DNA of 64,000 nt from Bremerella cremea. Lineage in GTDB: Bacteria; Planctomycetota; Planctomycetia; Pirellulales; Pirellulaceae. Below the pieces are notes generated by a model that saw only the letters and a program-made list of their open reading frames with translations, did no database searches and was not told the DNA's origin. Numbering within the stretch: the first letter of the stretch is position 1; every line of letters starts with the position of its first letter. Positions 9,465 to 17,478 of the stretch are shown piece by piece. The stretch covers positions 1,364,001 through 1,428,000 of the forward strand of contig NZ_QPEX01000010.1 in NCBI RefSeq assembly GCF_003335505.1. Direction: 5' to 3'. Both the position numbers and the translations under genes were made by a program.

Positions 9465-10067
9465 ATGCTCCGCAACTCTTTTTCGGCGATCTCGATGCGG
9501 CGTGAAGAATATCAGGCCAAATTCGGGTTCGCGTTGTTCATCGCATCGCTCACGATGTTCTTTCTCGCTGGCTTAGTCGCTTTCATCGCGATTGGATCTT
9601 TTCCCAAAGTCATTGCCATCCCAGTCAGCAGCATTCCCTGGCCACTTACGGTCGGAACGCTCTTTATGCTGGGCGTTAGCTTTACCTTGCATCAAGCCGT
9701 TGTCAGTGTTCGTCGCGAGAAGCAATTGCGTTTGCGACAATGGCTCTGGGCTTCGGTTGCCGTGGCGATCATCTTTATTTTCTTCCAAACAATCGGACTA
9801 AGCGAATTACTGGAAAGTCTGGCCGGGGCGATTAATGCTGGAAAGCTCCAGCCACAATTTGGCGTGGTCTTCTTTTTAGTGTTTGTCCATGGGCTACATG
9901 TGATCGGCGGAATGCTTTTTCTCCGCTGGGTGATCTTTCGGGCCTACCAACATCGCTACGACCACGAGAGCCACTGGGCTGTCGATCTTTGTGCCCTTTA
10001 TTGGCACTTTCTCGATGTCGTGTGGATAGTTATGCTAGGCACGTTTTTGGTGACCTGCCAGTTTTAA
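9465..10067 (+). CDS. Second cytochrome c oxidase subunit III-like protein
   Basis: This 200-residue protein belongs to the haem-copper oxidase subunit III family. It has five or six helices and the hallmark C-terminal motifs HGLHVIGG and YWHFLDVVWI. The ATG at 9465 was chosen because the longer open frame would include the upstream hairpin; an alternative ATG lies at 9495, just before REEYQAKFG. It is a paralogue of ctaE in the same operon but lacks the His-rich loop. It may act as a second or alternative subunit III or help assembly. It is the last plus-strand gene of the operon and converges on the Uup gene 25 bases later. Confidence 0.85.
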   Translation: MLRNSFSAISMRREEYQAKFGFALFIASLTMFFLAGLVAFIAIGSFPKVIAIPVSSIPWPLTVGTLFMLGVSFTLHQAVVSVRREKQLRLRQWLWASVAVAIIFIFFQTIGLSELLESLAGAINAGKLQPQFGVVFFLVFVHGLHVIGGMLFLRWVIFRAYQHRYDHESHWAVDLCALYWHFLDVVWIVMLGTFLVTCQF

Positions 10068-10092
10068 CTGGTCCTCGTAGAACAGCAACATT

Positions 10093-12024
10093 CTAGCCAC
10101 CCGATTCTTGGATGGTTGCCAATTCTTCCCAACGCTCCATTGCCAACAGCAACTCCTCGCCAACTTCTTCCAGCCGCTGAGAAACCTTTTTGATTTCCTC
10201 TTGGGGCTGTTGATAGAAGCCTGGATCGGCGATCTTCGCTTGCAGCTTTTCTTGTTGGGCTTCTAGTTCTTCAATCCGTTGTGGCAGGCTATCGAGCTCT
10301 CGCTGCTCTTTGTAACTCAGCTTGCGGCCTCGTGCTCCTTCGTTGTTCCCCTTTTTAGGAGCGGCCGATTTTTCAGCAGCGACGGGCTTCGCTTCCAGTT
10401 TGGTCGGGGCCAGTGAGGACGAGCTTTCCTTGTTACGTTGAACCAGGTAGTCGTCGTAGCCACCAGCATATTCGCTGACATTGCCATCTCCTTCAAACAC
10501 AATGGTGCTGGTCACTACATTGTTCAGGAACTCTCGATCGTGGCTAACCACCAATATGGTCCCTGGATAATTGACGACCAGATCTTCCAAAAGCTCCATG
10601 GTGTCGGCATCGAGGTCATTGGTCGGCTCGTCGAGCACGAGCACGTTGGATGGTTTGGCAAATAACTGTGCCAACAGAAGCCGATTTCGCTCGCCACCGC
10701 TCAAATACTTGATCGCCCGATTGGCCTGCTCCGGCGTGAAAAGGAACTCTTGCAGATAGCCGACAACGTGCTTTGACTTGCCGTTGACATGAATAAACTC
10801 GTTTCCCTCACCAATGTTTTCGCGCAGCGTCTGCTCGGGTTCGAGTCGAGCTTGCAACTGATCGAAGTAGGCAATTTGAACGTTGGTTCCCACTTTCACT
10901 TGGCCGTGATCAGGCTTGAGCTGTCCTAACAGAATACGCAGTAAGGTCGATTTACCAATGCCATTTCGGCCAATGATCCCCACTTTGTCGCCACGCATGA
11001 TCACGGTCGAAAAGTCGTCCACGATTCGCAAATCGCCGAAGCGGTGCGACAGATTATCGGCTTTGAAAACCAACTGCCCCGAGCGGTCGGCGACGTGGGC
11101 TTCCATTTTCACGCTGCCAACGTGCTTACGCCGGTCGCTGAATTCTTCACGTAGCTTTTTCAGTGCGCGCACGCGACCTTCATTACGAGTTCGCCGGGCT
11201 TTGATCCCTTGTCGAATCCAAGTTTCCTCTTGGGCCAACTTTTTGTCGAACAACGCTTGCTGCTTCTCTTCCGCTTCTAAGGCTTCCGCTTTCCGCCGCA
11301 AGAAGTCGTCGTAGCCACACGACCAACTTGTCACTCGACCGCGGTCCACATCGATCACCCGCGTCGCTAACTTGCGAGCAAAGGCCCGGTCGTGCGTGAC
11401 AAAGACGATGGAGCTCGATGTATTCAGCAGCAGTTTCTCTAACCACAAGATCGAATCGATATCTAAATGGTTGGTCGGTTCGTCCATGAGCAGCAGATCA
11501 GGTTCGTTTACCAATGCTCGTGCTAAAAGAACGCGACGTTTCATTCCGGCAGAGAGCTTCTGAAACACCAACTCTCCATCCAAACCGGTGCGAGTTAATG
11601 TTTGTTCAATCTGGTTCTGCAGATTCCAACCGTCGTTGGTATCGATTTCGTGTTGCAATTCATCCAATCGATTGGCAATCTGGTCGTTGGCATTTTCAGC
11701 TAGCTGGTGGGTCAGCGTGTGATATTCACGCAAAACGGCTGCCAGTTTTCCTACCCCATCGGCCACCACATCGAAAACGGTTCCCCGATCATCCGTTGGG
11801 ACCGTTTGTGCCATTTGGGCGCGCGTTAGCCCGACTGCAGTCGCAACTTCGCCATCGTCTGGCACAACTTCGCCAGCGAGAATCTTAAGCAAGGTCGATT
11901 TGCCTGCCCCGTTTCTTCCCATCAGGCAAACACGTTGCCCAGGCTCTAGCACAAGGTTCACGTCCGTAAACAAAGGGCGGTCGTGATAGGAATGGCGAAC
12001 GTTTTTCAGCGTAATTAGCGGCAT
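10093..12024 (-). CDS. uup: Uup-type ABC-F family ATPase
   Basis: This soluble 643-residue protein has two ABC ATPase domains and no membrane segments. Walker A motifs are GRNGAGKST near 37 and GRNGIGKST near 355. Signatures are LSAGMKRRV and LSGGERNRL, each followed by an MDEPTNHLD or LDEPTNDLD Walker B. The C-terminal ~80 residues form the charged coiled coil that marks the Uup branch (starting YKEQRELDSLPQRIEELE). ABC-F proteins act on ribosomes or nucleic acid; Uup has been linked to branched DNA intermediates and ribosome rescue. The start was moved to ATG 12024 (MPLITLKN) because the 16 codons upstream have no homology-like features. It is transcribed divergently from the dioxygenase gene. 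Confidence 0.92.
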   Translation of the reverse strand: MPLITLKNVRHSYHDRPLFTDVNLVLEPGQRVCLMGRNGAGKSTLLKILAGEVVPDDGEVATAVGLTRAQMAQTVPTDDRGTVFDVVADGVGKLAAVLREYHTLTHQLAENANDQIANRLDELQHEIDTNDGWNLQNQIEQTLTRTGLDGELVFQKLSAGMKRRVLLARALVNEPDLLLMDEPTNHLDIDSILWLEKLLLNTSSSIVFVTHDRAFARKLATRVIDVDRGRVTSWSCGYDDFLRRKAEALEAEEKQQALFDKKLAQEETWIRQGIKARRTRNEGRVRALKKLREEFSDRRKHVGSVKMEAHVADRSGQLVFKADNLSHRFGDLRIVDDFSTVIMRGDKVGIIGRNGIGKSTLLRILLGQLKPDHGQVKVGTNVQIAYFDQLQARLEPEQTLRENIGEGNEFIHVNGKSKHVVGYLQEFLFTPEQANRAIKYLSGGERNRLLLAQLFAKPSNVLVLDEPTNDLDADTMELLEDLVVNYPGTILVVSHDREFLNNVVTSTIVFEGDGNVSEYAGGYDDYLVQRNKESSSSLAPTKLEAKPVAAEKSAAPKKGNNEGARGRKLSYKEQRELDSLPQRIEELEAQQEKLQAKIADPGFYQQPQEEIKKVSQRLEEVGEELLLAMERWEELATIQESGG

Positions 12025-12310
12025 ATTGGTCAAACGCAAGGTGATATAATACGATCGAGAGGCACCTCGCATGAAGGGGTGCCTGGAAGCGCATAATGTG
12101 TATCGTCGCGGAAATTGGCTTCCGGCAAAAGGCCCACTTCGGGAAGCAGGGCAGATTGTTTACCGAGAAAAACACTCCGTTACGCAATAAACCGTAGCTG
12201 TCGCGAAACTTGAATCGCTTCCCAGGGTTCTATTATCAATGGGAACGTGTAGCGGCTTCGGTCCCTGGCACGGTTTTCTCTTTTCCGTTTGAATTCGTGG
12301 AGTTGACTTT

Positions 12311-13006
12311 ATGTCTTGTTCCTCTCTCTTCGCATCCCGACGCCAGATTATTCGTGGTGCCGCCGCATTGGGTGCAACGGCCTTATTTACCCCTGGCGTC
12401 TTTGCAGAAATGCTTTCGCTAACGCCACGATTAACCGAAGGCCCTTTCTATCCCGATAAGTTGCCGTTGGACAAGAATAACGACCTGGTCATCATTGGCG
12501 ACAATACCACTCCAGCGATCGGTGAAATTACTCACCTTACTGGACGAATTTTGACGCCTAGTGGTGCGGCCATGAAGAACGTCACGATTGAAATCTGGCA
12601 GTGCGATGCCAACGCGGTCTATCTTCATACCCGCGACAGCAATGGTAAGAAGAATCAGCAAGACAAGAACTTCCAGGGGTATGGTCGCTTCGAAACCGAT
12701 TCGACTGGCGAATATCGCTTCCGCACGATCAAGCCGGTCCCCTACCCTGGCCGACCAGCCGGTCATATTCACTTCAAGGTATCGCAAGGTGACCAGGAAC
12801 TCCTGACGTCACAAATCTTCATTCGAGGTTTCCAAGGCAATGCGACCGACGGTGTATTTCGCCGAGCCGGTGATCAGTCCGACCGCGAACTCGTTCAGGC
12901 TGACTTCAAACCACTGAAGGGATCGATGGTTGGAGAACTGGCCGCCAATTTTGATATCGTGCTTGGGAAAACCCCTGCCGATCGTCAACTTCAACCTCGT
13001 CGCTAA
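12311..13006 (+). CDS. Tat-exported intradiol ring-cleavage dioxygenase-like protein
   Basis: This 231-residue protein belongs to the protocatechuate/catechol dioxygenase superfamily, which opens catecholic rings with non-haem Fe(III). The N-terminus has a twin-arginine signal (R10-R11 in SRRQIIRGAAALG). The four iron ligands are present: Y104, Y145, H152 and H154 (the last three in PYPGRPAGHIHF). The protein is short and has only one catalytic domain, so it matches the exported single-subunit group common in planctomycetes and not the alpha/beta protocatechuate enzymes. No aromatic degradation genes are nearby, so the natural substrate is unknown. It is followed by an intrinsic terminator. 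Confidence 0.9.
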   Translation: MSCSSLFASRRQIIRGAAALGATALFTPGVFAEMLSLTPRLTEGPFYPDKLPLDKNNDLVIIGDNTTPAIGEITHLTGRILTPSGAAMKNVTIEIWQCDANAVYLHTRDSNGKKNQQDKNFQGYGRFETDSTGEYRFRTIKPVPYPGRPAGHIHFKVSQGDQELLTSQIFIRGFQGNATDGVFRRAGDQSDRELVQADFKPLKGSMVGELAANFDIVLGKTPADRQLQPRR

Positions 13007-13178
13007 TAGAATCTCTGCCAGACCGACCTGCTTGAAGAAAGAGGTGTGTTGCTGCCACCATCGGTATTTTGGCGTTTCCCCATTCGCCTTTTCCCTCAGG
13101 CTCTGGTCGTCCTGGACGAGGGCCTGGCAATGCACCTCAAGAAAACTAGCCCCGGCGAGCCGCCCCATGTCATGCCTG

Positions 13179-13216
13179 CGGCCGAACGCGATTGTGTTCG
13201 GCCGTTTTCTTTTCTT
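13179..13216 (+). terminator. Intrinsic terminator after the dioxygenase gene
   Basis: A perfect 9-base-pair stem (CGGCCGAAC with GTTCGGCCG) around an 8-base loop is followed by TTTTCTTTTCTT. It lies 170 bases after the stop codon and fits termination of the plus-strand dioxygenase transcript. A weaker 7-base-pair hairpin (TTGCGTT/AACGCAA, 13226-13249) follows. Confidence 0.8.
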
Positions 13217-13307
13217 GGCCTTCCCTTGCGTTTTGCTCTTGCAACGCAAAATTGTTTTCTTCCTCCCAGCGAACACATCCGCAGCAAGCGTGTCTCCCTC
13301 TGCAAAG

Positions 13308-13379
13308 GAAGTGAAAGCCAAATGGTGCGGCGGCTGCCTGCAAAACAGCATATCGTGGGTTCGATTCCCACCCACTTCT
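13308..13379 (+). tRNA. tRNA-Cys (GCA anticodon), two stem mismatches
   Basis: The cloverleaf folds as follows. The acceptor is GAAGTGA with CCACTTC (six pairs plus an A-C mismatch at 7-66). The D stem is GCC/GGC with GG in the loop. The anticodon stem is GCTGC/ACAGC with a C-A mismatch at 31-39, and the loop CTGCAAA gives anticodon GCA at 13340-13342. The T arm is GTGGG-TTCGATT-CCCAC. The discriminator base is T (U73), a known cysteine identity element. No CCA is encoded, as for tRNA-Leu in this window. The mismatches leave open that it is a weak or decaying copy. Confidence 0.72.
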
Positions 13380-13386
13380 TCTTCAA

Positions 13387-13421
13387 TTGACATCGGCCCC
13401 AGCGAGGTTAGCCGACGTCAA
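13387..13421 (+). other. Imperfect 11-bp hairpin just after tRNA-Cys
   Basis: TTGACATCGGC pairs with GCCGACGTCAA with a single mismatch around a 13-base loop. It starts eight bases after the tRNA and may help 3' processing or termination of the tRNA transcript. No T-tract follows. Confidence 0.4.
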
Positions 13422-13522
13422 AAAGCAACGACTGAGTTTGTCTTTCCGGTGGCGCAGGGGCTCAAGCTTTGGCTGGTTAGTTCCTTGCGTTCCGCGTGCG
13501 GTTTCTAACGGGGCAAACTCAA

Positions 13523-13596
13523 GTTCGTGGAAGCTCAATTGGTAGAGCATCAGTTCTGGAAACTGAAAGTTGCAGGTTCGACTCCTGTCCACAACA
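13523..13596 (+). tRNA. Degenerate tRNA-like sequence (possible tRNA-Pro(UGG) or pseudo-tRNA)
   Basis: The D arm (GCTC-loop with GG-GAGC), a 5-bp anticodon stem (TCAGT/ACTGA) and the T arm (GCAGG-TTCGACT-CCTGT) are all good. The acceptor pairs as GTT-GTGG with CCACAAC only if one C (13526) is bulged out. The anticodon loop TCTGGAA has C instead of the near-invariant U at position 33, so the anticodon reads UGG if numbering is normal. No CCA is encoded. It may be a pseudogene or a tRNA-like RNA with another job. Confidence 0.5.
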
Positions 13597-14046
13597 CCCG
13601 GCTAATCGAACGATTGGCCACCACTGGGCTGAAAGGCCTTCAAGTGCCTGCGGCAAGCGGGCGACGCCAAGTCAGCCATGGGAGGGAACCTCTTCCGCCA
13701 AGGTGAGCCGTTTGTTTCGACAAGCGGCCTACCAAGTGGAACCTGGTTCACACCCACGGCACCAGCTTGAAATGCGCCTTGCAGGATGACAGTTCACTTT
13801 CATCCGCGATTGGCCAACAGCGATCGAAGTCGATTCGCACAACTTGGGACATCGCTCCTTGGTTAGCGTTTCGATCAACATCGCCAGCGGCCAACTGCCA
13901 TGTTTGTGAACGCATTTCTCCGCGTGTTTTTCTGGGACTTCCGCGAACGTCCGTTTGCTAAAGGTGTCTTTTTCATCTTACCTGGAAGTTTTGTTAGTCG
14001 GTCCGCTACGCGGGTCATGTTTGGTTGTGCCAAAGGGAGGTGCAAC
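13597..14046. other. Gap between tRNA-like element and slipin; no gene seen
   Basis: About 450 bases without a convincing gene. The first ~190 bases are GC-rich and contain several small potential hairpins (for example AGGC/GCCT and GCC-GC/GC-GGC near 13635-13665) but no recognised RNA family. An open frame from 13900 runs into the slipin gene but lacks slipin-like sequence before 14047. GGGAGG at 14036-14041 is the slipin ribosome binding site. Confidence 0.5.
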
Positions 14047-15153
14047 ATGTTGTTCATCAAAACGATCAAAATTAAGAAGTTTGAAATCGGCCTATTGTTC
14101 CGCGAAGGGGACTTCACGCATATCGTGGAGCCAGGCACACACCATCTTTTTGACCCTTGGAACAAATGCCGCGTTGCGATTCATTCGCAGCGTGACGCAT
14201 TCTTTGCGGACGAACAACTAGACGTGATCGTCAAGTCTGGCGTACTTGCTGAACGCGCCAAAGTGCTCGACTTAAAGCAGCACCAGCGTGCTTTGGTTTG
14301 GGTCGATGGTCGTTTCGATCGTGTCCTTGGGCCAGGCTTGTATGCCTACTGGACGAAGTTTCGGGAAATCGTTGTAGAAACGTACGATGCCCGTGACGTC
14401 CGCTTCGAGCATGCGCAACTCAAATCGATGTGGCAAAACACGACGGCTCGTCAGCACCTCGAGTTCTACGACATCAACCGCGACTGCGCTGGTGTGTTGT
14501 TCATCGACGGGCGTTATGTCGAATCGCTCGGACCAGGCACATATGCGTACTGGCGCGGTATTGCTGACATTAAGTTGGTAGAAACCGACCTGCGCGAGAC
14601 GATGCTGGACATCGGCGGTCAGGACATCATGACCGCCGACAAGGTAACTTTGCGGATTAACGCTGTGGCAACCTATAAGATTGTCGACGCCAAGTTGTCC
14701 GTCACCGCCAGCAACAGCCTGGAGCAGTCGCTCTACCGGGAAGTGCAGTTGGCTTTACGAAGTGTAATCGGTTCCAAGGATCTCGATTCCCTTCTATCTG
14801 CCAAGGAAACGGTTGCGGAAGAGTTGGAAACGATCGTCCGTCGCCGAGCCGGTGAATTAGGACTAGCGATTGTCAGCGTCGGAATCCGAGATGTGATTCT
14901 GCCTGGCGACATGAAGGACCTGTTGAATAAGGTAATGGAAGCCAAGAAGGCAGCCGAAGCCAACCTCATTGCTCGCCGCGAGGAAGTCGCCGCAATACGG
15001 AGCCAGGCCAACACCGCCAAAATGCTGGCCGATAGTCCAACCTTAATGCGACTTCGCGAACTCGAAGTTCTGGAAAAGATCGCCCAGACCGGCAAACTCA
15101 ACATCGTGCTAGGAGAAAAAGGCCTAGCCGATCGCTTGACGACGATGCTGTAA
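14047..15153 (+). CDS. Slipin family SPFH/Band 7 protein
   Basis: This 368-residue protein belongs to the stomatin-like slipins, which scaffold membrane microdomains. The N-terminus (MLFIKTIKIKKFEIGLLFREG) is followed by a Band 7 domain and a repeated pattern of 'GPGLYAYW' and 'GPGTYAYW' turns around 97 and 161. A coiled coil with the slipin-like run EAKKAAEANLIARREE lies near 298-313, then a short C-terminal helix. There is no strong transmembrane helix at the N-terminus, unlike stomatin. The ATG at 14047 is six bases after a strong GGGAGG site. No NfeD partner gene is adjacent. The gene has its own terminator. Confidence 0.88.
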   Translation: MLFIKTIKIKKFEIGLLFREGDFTHIVEPGTHHLFDPWNKCRVAIHSQRDAFFADEQLDVIVKSGVLAERAKVLDLKQHQRALVWVDGRFDRVLGPGLYAYWTKFREIVVETYDARDVRFEHAQLKSMWQNTTARQHLEFYDINRDCAGVLFIDGRYVESLGPGTYAYWRGIADIKLVETDLRETMLDIGGQDIMTADKVTLRINAVATYKIVDAKLSVTASNSLEQSLYREVQLALRSVIGSKDLDSLLSAKETVAEELETIVRRRAGELGLAIVSVGIRDVILPGDMKDLLNKVMEAKKAAEANLIARREEVAAIRSQANTAKMLADSPTLMRLRELEVLEKIAQTGKLNIVLGEKGLADRLTTML

Positions 15154-15156
15154 TCA

Positions 15157-15200
15157 AGAAAGCTCGGCTCCGTTCTACGTAGCCGAGCTTTCTGTATTTT
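15157..15200 (+). terminator. Intrinsic terminator after the slipin gene
   Basis: A perfect 13-base-pair stem (AGAAAGCTCGGCT with AGCCGAGCTTTCT) with an 11-base loop is followed by GTATTTT. It begins four bases after the slipin stop codon. Confidence 0.85.
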
Positions 15201-15336
15201 GTGTCGACACGCATTGTCTCAACGTGCTCAGACTTTCTCTTTACGACTGCTCCTGTTCGCCTGGTAGCACAGTGCTCGATAAGTGAGAATCATAGAAAAG
15301 CAATCCCAAGACTTCACTTCATGTTGCTAGCCAATC

Positions 15337-15714
15337 ATGCTCTCCCGCTACACGATCTACCGTCGGCGTCCCGCAGGTGTTCCTCCACTTCCAGATGGAA
15401 TTCGCCAAGATACTCGTTTTCGCACGAAACACATTTTGCGGCCCAACTCGACGATCGTTGATGCCTATCTAAACGATCCCAACGACGTAAGCTTTGCGAA
15501 GTTTCGGGAAAGCTATCTGAAATTGCTCGCACAGCGTTTTGAGTCAGAACAAACGGCATTCGATGACTTGGCAGAACTGGCCATGGAGCACGACGTGTAT
15601 TTGGGCTGCAACTGCCCAACCCAAAAGAACCCCAATGTCCGGCATTGCCATACTTGGCTCGCATTAGAATTTATGTCGCAGAAATACCCTAACCTACCAA
15701 TTCAGTTTCCTTAG
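15337..15714 (+). CDS. DUF488-like conserved protein with CxC...HCH motif
   Basis: This 125-residue soluble protein has no named function that I can assign. The N-terminus is basic and proline-rich. A helix-rich central part precedes a C-terminal segment YLGCNCPTQKNP, then RHCHTWLALEFM, giving a C-x-C plus H-C-H cluster. That cluster and the length resemble small DUF488-type proteins, in which these residues may bind metal or nucleotide. The ATG at 15337 fits the sequence pattern of the family, though no strong ribosome binding site precedes it. It stands alone between the slipin terminator and a long gap. Confidence 0.6.
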   Translation: MLSRYTIYRRRPAGVPPLPDGIRQDTRFRTKHILRPNSTIVDAYLNDPNDVSFAKFRESYLKLLAQRFESEQTAFDDLAELAMEHDVYLGCNCPTQKNPNVRHCHTWLALEFMSQKYPNLPIQFP

Positions 15715-16172
15715 TAAGACATCCGCTTGTGTCCGTGTAAAGCAGGTAAATTACGCAGCTTCAATTAATAAGATGTAATGAAACGAGCGATTAATTATTA
15801 AGCAATTCCACTAAAATGGCCTCCTTCACGCAGACTTGCCACCAGATGAGGGGAAGCCTGAACTCCACCTGTTCTTTATCTGCCGCAACATTCAGCAGCT
15901 AGGCCGCGCATTCTCCAAGCACTCGGTGAAACAACGATCTTTAGCAAAGTCTTCTTTTTTGCTTAGGGTTACTTTAATACCTCTAATCTTTCATGTGCTG
16001 TAACTTTTTCGCGTTCTAAGGAAGTGATCATAAATGATTCTTCCCTTACGAATTCATTGGCACAGTCGTTGCCAAGGTACTTGTAGGAACGACTGAGAAG
16101 TTTTTCGGTCAGCAGCCACCTTTCACAGGGTTAACGGCGCGGGCCTATATTTAACCTCAAGAGGTAAGAGTG
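15715..16172. other. 458-bp AT-rich intergenic region
   Basis: No coding frame is convincing here. An AT-rich core (15760-15815) contains TTAATTA-type sequence. An inverted repeat CAGTCGTT (16063-16070) with AACGACTG (16088-16095) is followed six bases later by TTTTT, which could be a weak terminator or a regulatory hairpin ahead of the HAD gene. GAGG at 16161 is the ribosome binding site of that gene. Confidence 0.5.
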
Positions 16173-17021
16173 ATGAGTAAGGGATTTTTGATCGACATGG
16201 ATGGCGTCATCTACCGTGGCAGCCAGATGATCCCTGGTGCGGACCAATTCATCCGACAGCTACGAGAAGATGGAACCCCCTTTCTGTTTCTAACGAACAA
16301 CAGCCAACGCACCCGTCGAGATGTGGTGACGAAGCTGGCACGCATGGGCATTAATGTCGACGAGCAACACGTCTTTACCTGTGCCATGGCAACGGCGCGG
16401 TTCCTGGCACAACAGAAACCGAACGGCACTGCCTATGTCCTGGGTGAAGGAGGGCTGCTGAATGCGTTGCACCAGAACGGTTATTCGGTGGTCGACCATG
16501 ACCCCGATTTTGTCGTCGTCGGCGAAGGTCGAACGCTCAACTGGGACATGCTAGAAACCGCAACGCAAATGATTTTGGATGGCGCCAAGCTCATCGCCAC
16601 CAACGATGACCCGAACTGTCCCACATCGCGAGGCACGCGGCCTGGTGCAGGGGCAGCGATTGCCTTTTTAGAAAAGGCGACCGGACGCAAAGCATTAAGC
16701 ATTGGCAAACCGAGTCCGCTGATGATGCGCATGGCCCGGAAGGAGATCGGCCTGGAAACATCCGAAACGGTGATGATTGGTGATACCATGGAAACCGATA
16801 TTCTGGGCGGCGTTCAAATGGGATATCAGACGATCTTGGTGCTCTCAGGAGGCACCAAACGTGAAAACGTTATCGAACATCCTTATCACCCCGATTTGAT
16901 TATCGAATCGGTGGCCGAGCTCGTTCGACCATCGGTTGATCGAGTCAGTTTAAAAACTCCGGTAGGTGTTCCTGATCACGAAGAGTCGGCGGAACGCTTT
17001 GTGGCTTCGTTGCGGCACTAA
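16173..17021 (+). CDS. NagD-like HAD-IIA phosphatase
   Basis: This 282-residue cytosolic phosphatase is of the HAD subfamily IIA (NagD, pyridoxal-phosphate phosphatase, p-nitrophenyl phosphatase group). HAD motif I is DMDGVIYRG at residues 8-16, with D8 as nucleophile and D10 as acid/base. Motif II is FLTNNSQ near 45-51. Motif III is GKPSPLMM near 178, and motif IV is GDTMETDI near 206. The IIA cap lies between motifs II and III. The ATG at 16173 is preferred over the GTG three bases upstream because it is eight bases after GAGG. The substrate cannot be told from sequence; nucleotide or sugar phosphates are typical. Confidence 0.9.
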   Translation: MSKGFLIDMDGVIYRGSQMIPGADQFIRQLREDGTPFLFLTNNSQRTRRDVVTKLARMGINVDEQHVFTCAMATARFLAQQKPNGTAYVLGEGGLLNALHQNGYSVVDHDPDFVVVGEGRTLNWDMLETATQMILDGAKLIATNDDPNCPTSRGTRPGAGAAIAFLEKATGRKALSIGKPSPLMMRMARKEIGLETSETVMIGDTMETDILGGVQMGYQTILVLSGGTKRENVIEHPYHPDLIIESVAELVRPSVDRVSLKTPVGVPDHEESAERFVASLRH

Positions 17022-17478
17022 AGCCAATCGCGCTTCGATCTCGCACAATCAAACTTGCCGCTCAGCAATTTTCCTTAGCGGCCCATGGGAATCTCTTCTA
17101 AAAAATCCGCACGTTGGCGGGCGTCTAGTTACGTTAAGTGCTTGGCGTCCGCGTCTTATCTCTTGGGAACGACACGTTCTGGGCGGCGTTTTTGATCGCA
17201 AACTCCGCAATAGCTCTCAATTCGACCTCTAAATCTCGTGATTTCTGGCAAGAAACCTCTGCTTTTTTGGCGGGGTAAGCTTGTCACAATTGGCTCATCG
17301 CTTGGGTGATCTATACTCAATACCTTAGATAAATCGGTTTCTTTGTTGCCTTCGCCATGCAAGATTTATTGCTTGACGACTCAGGCCACGGGCACTCGAG
17401 CATTGCTCGAAAAGCAAAGCATTAAACCGATCCCTCGCAACCTCCCCATCCCCCTTTGCTTTCTAGCGGAGTTCTCTC
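17022..17478. other. 457-bp intergenic region upstream of the propeller gene
   Basis: No supported gene is seen. A sigma70-like promoter lies at 17290-17317 (separate entry). The rest has no repeat or hairpin that I could support as functional. Confidence 0.5.
17290..17317 (+). promoter_or_regulatory. Putative sigma70-type promoter of the propeller gene
   Basis: TTGGCT and TATACT are separated by 16 bases. It would give a leader of roughly 150 bases before the ATG at 17479. The assignment is by eye only. Confidence 0.4.

Noticed and set aside
12809-13508. Long frames on both strands over the dioxygenase end and tRNA-Cys
   Set aside because: They run through a terminator hairpin and a tRNA and show no protein-family features.
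13496-13789. 97-codon frame over the second tRNA-like element
   Set aside because: Its peptide is only a translation of the tRNA-like sequence and GC-rich flank.
13900-14046. N-terminal extension of the slipin frame
   Set aside because: It lacks slipin-like sequence, and a strong GGGAGG site precedes the internal ATG at 14047.
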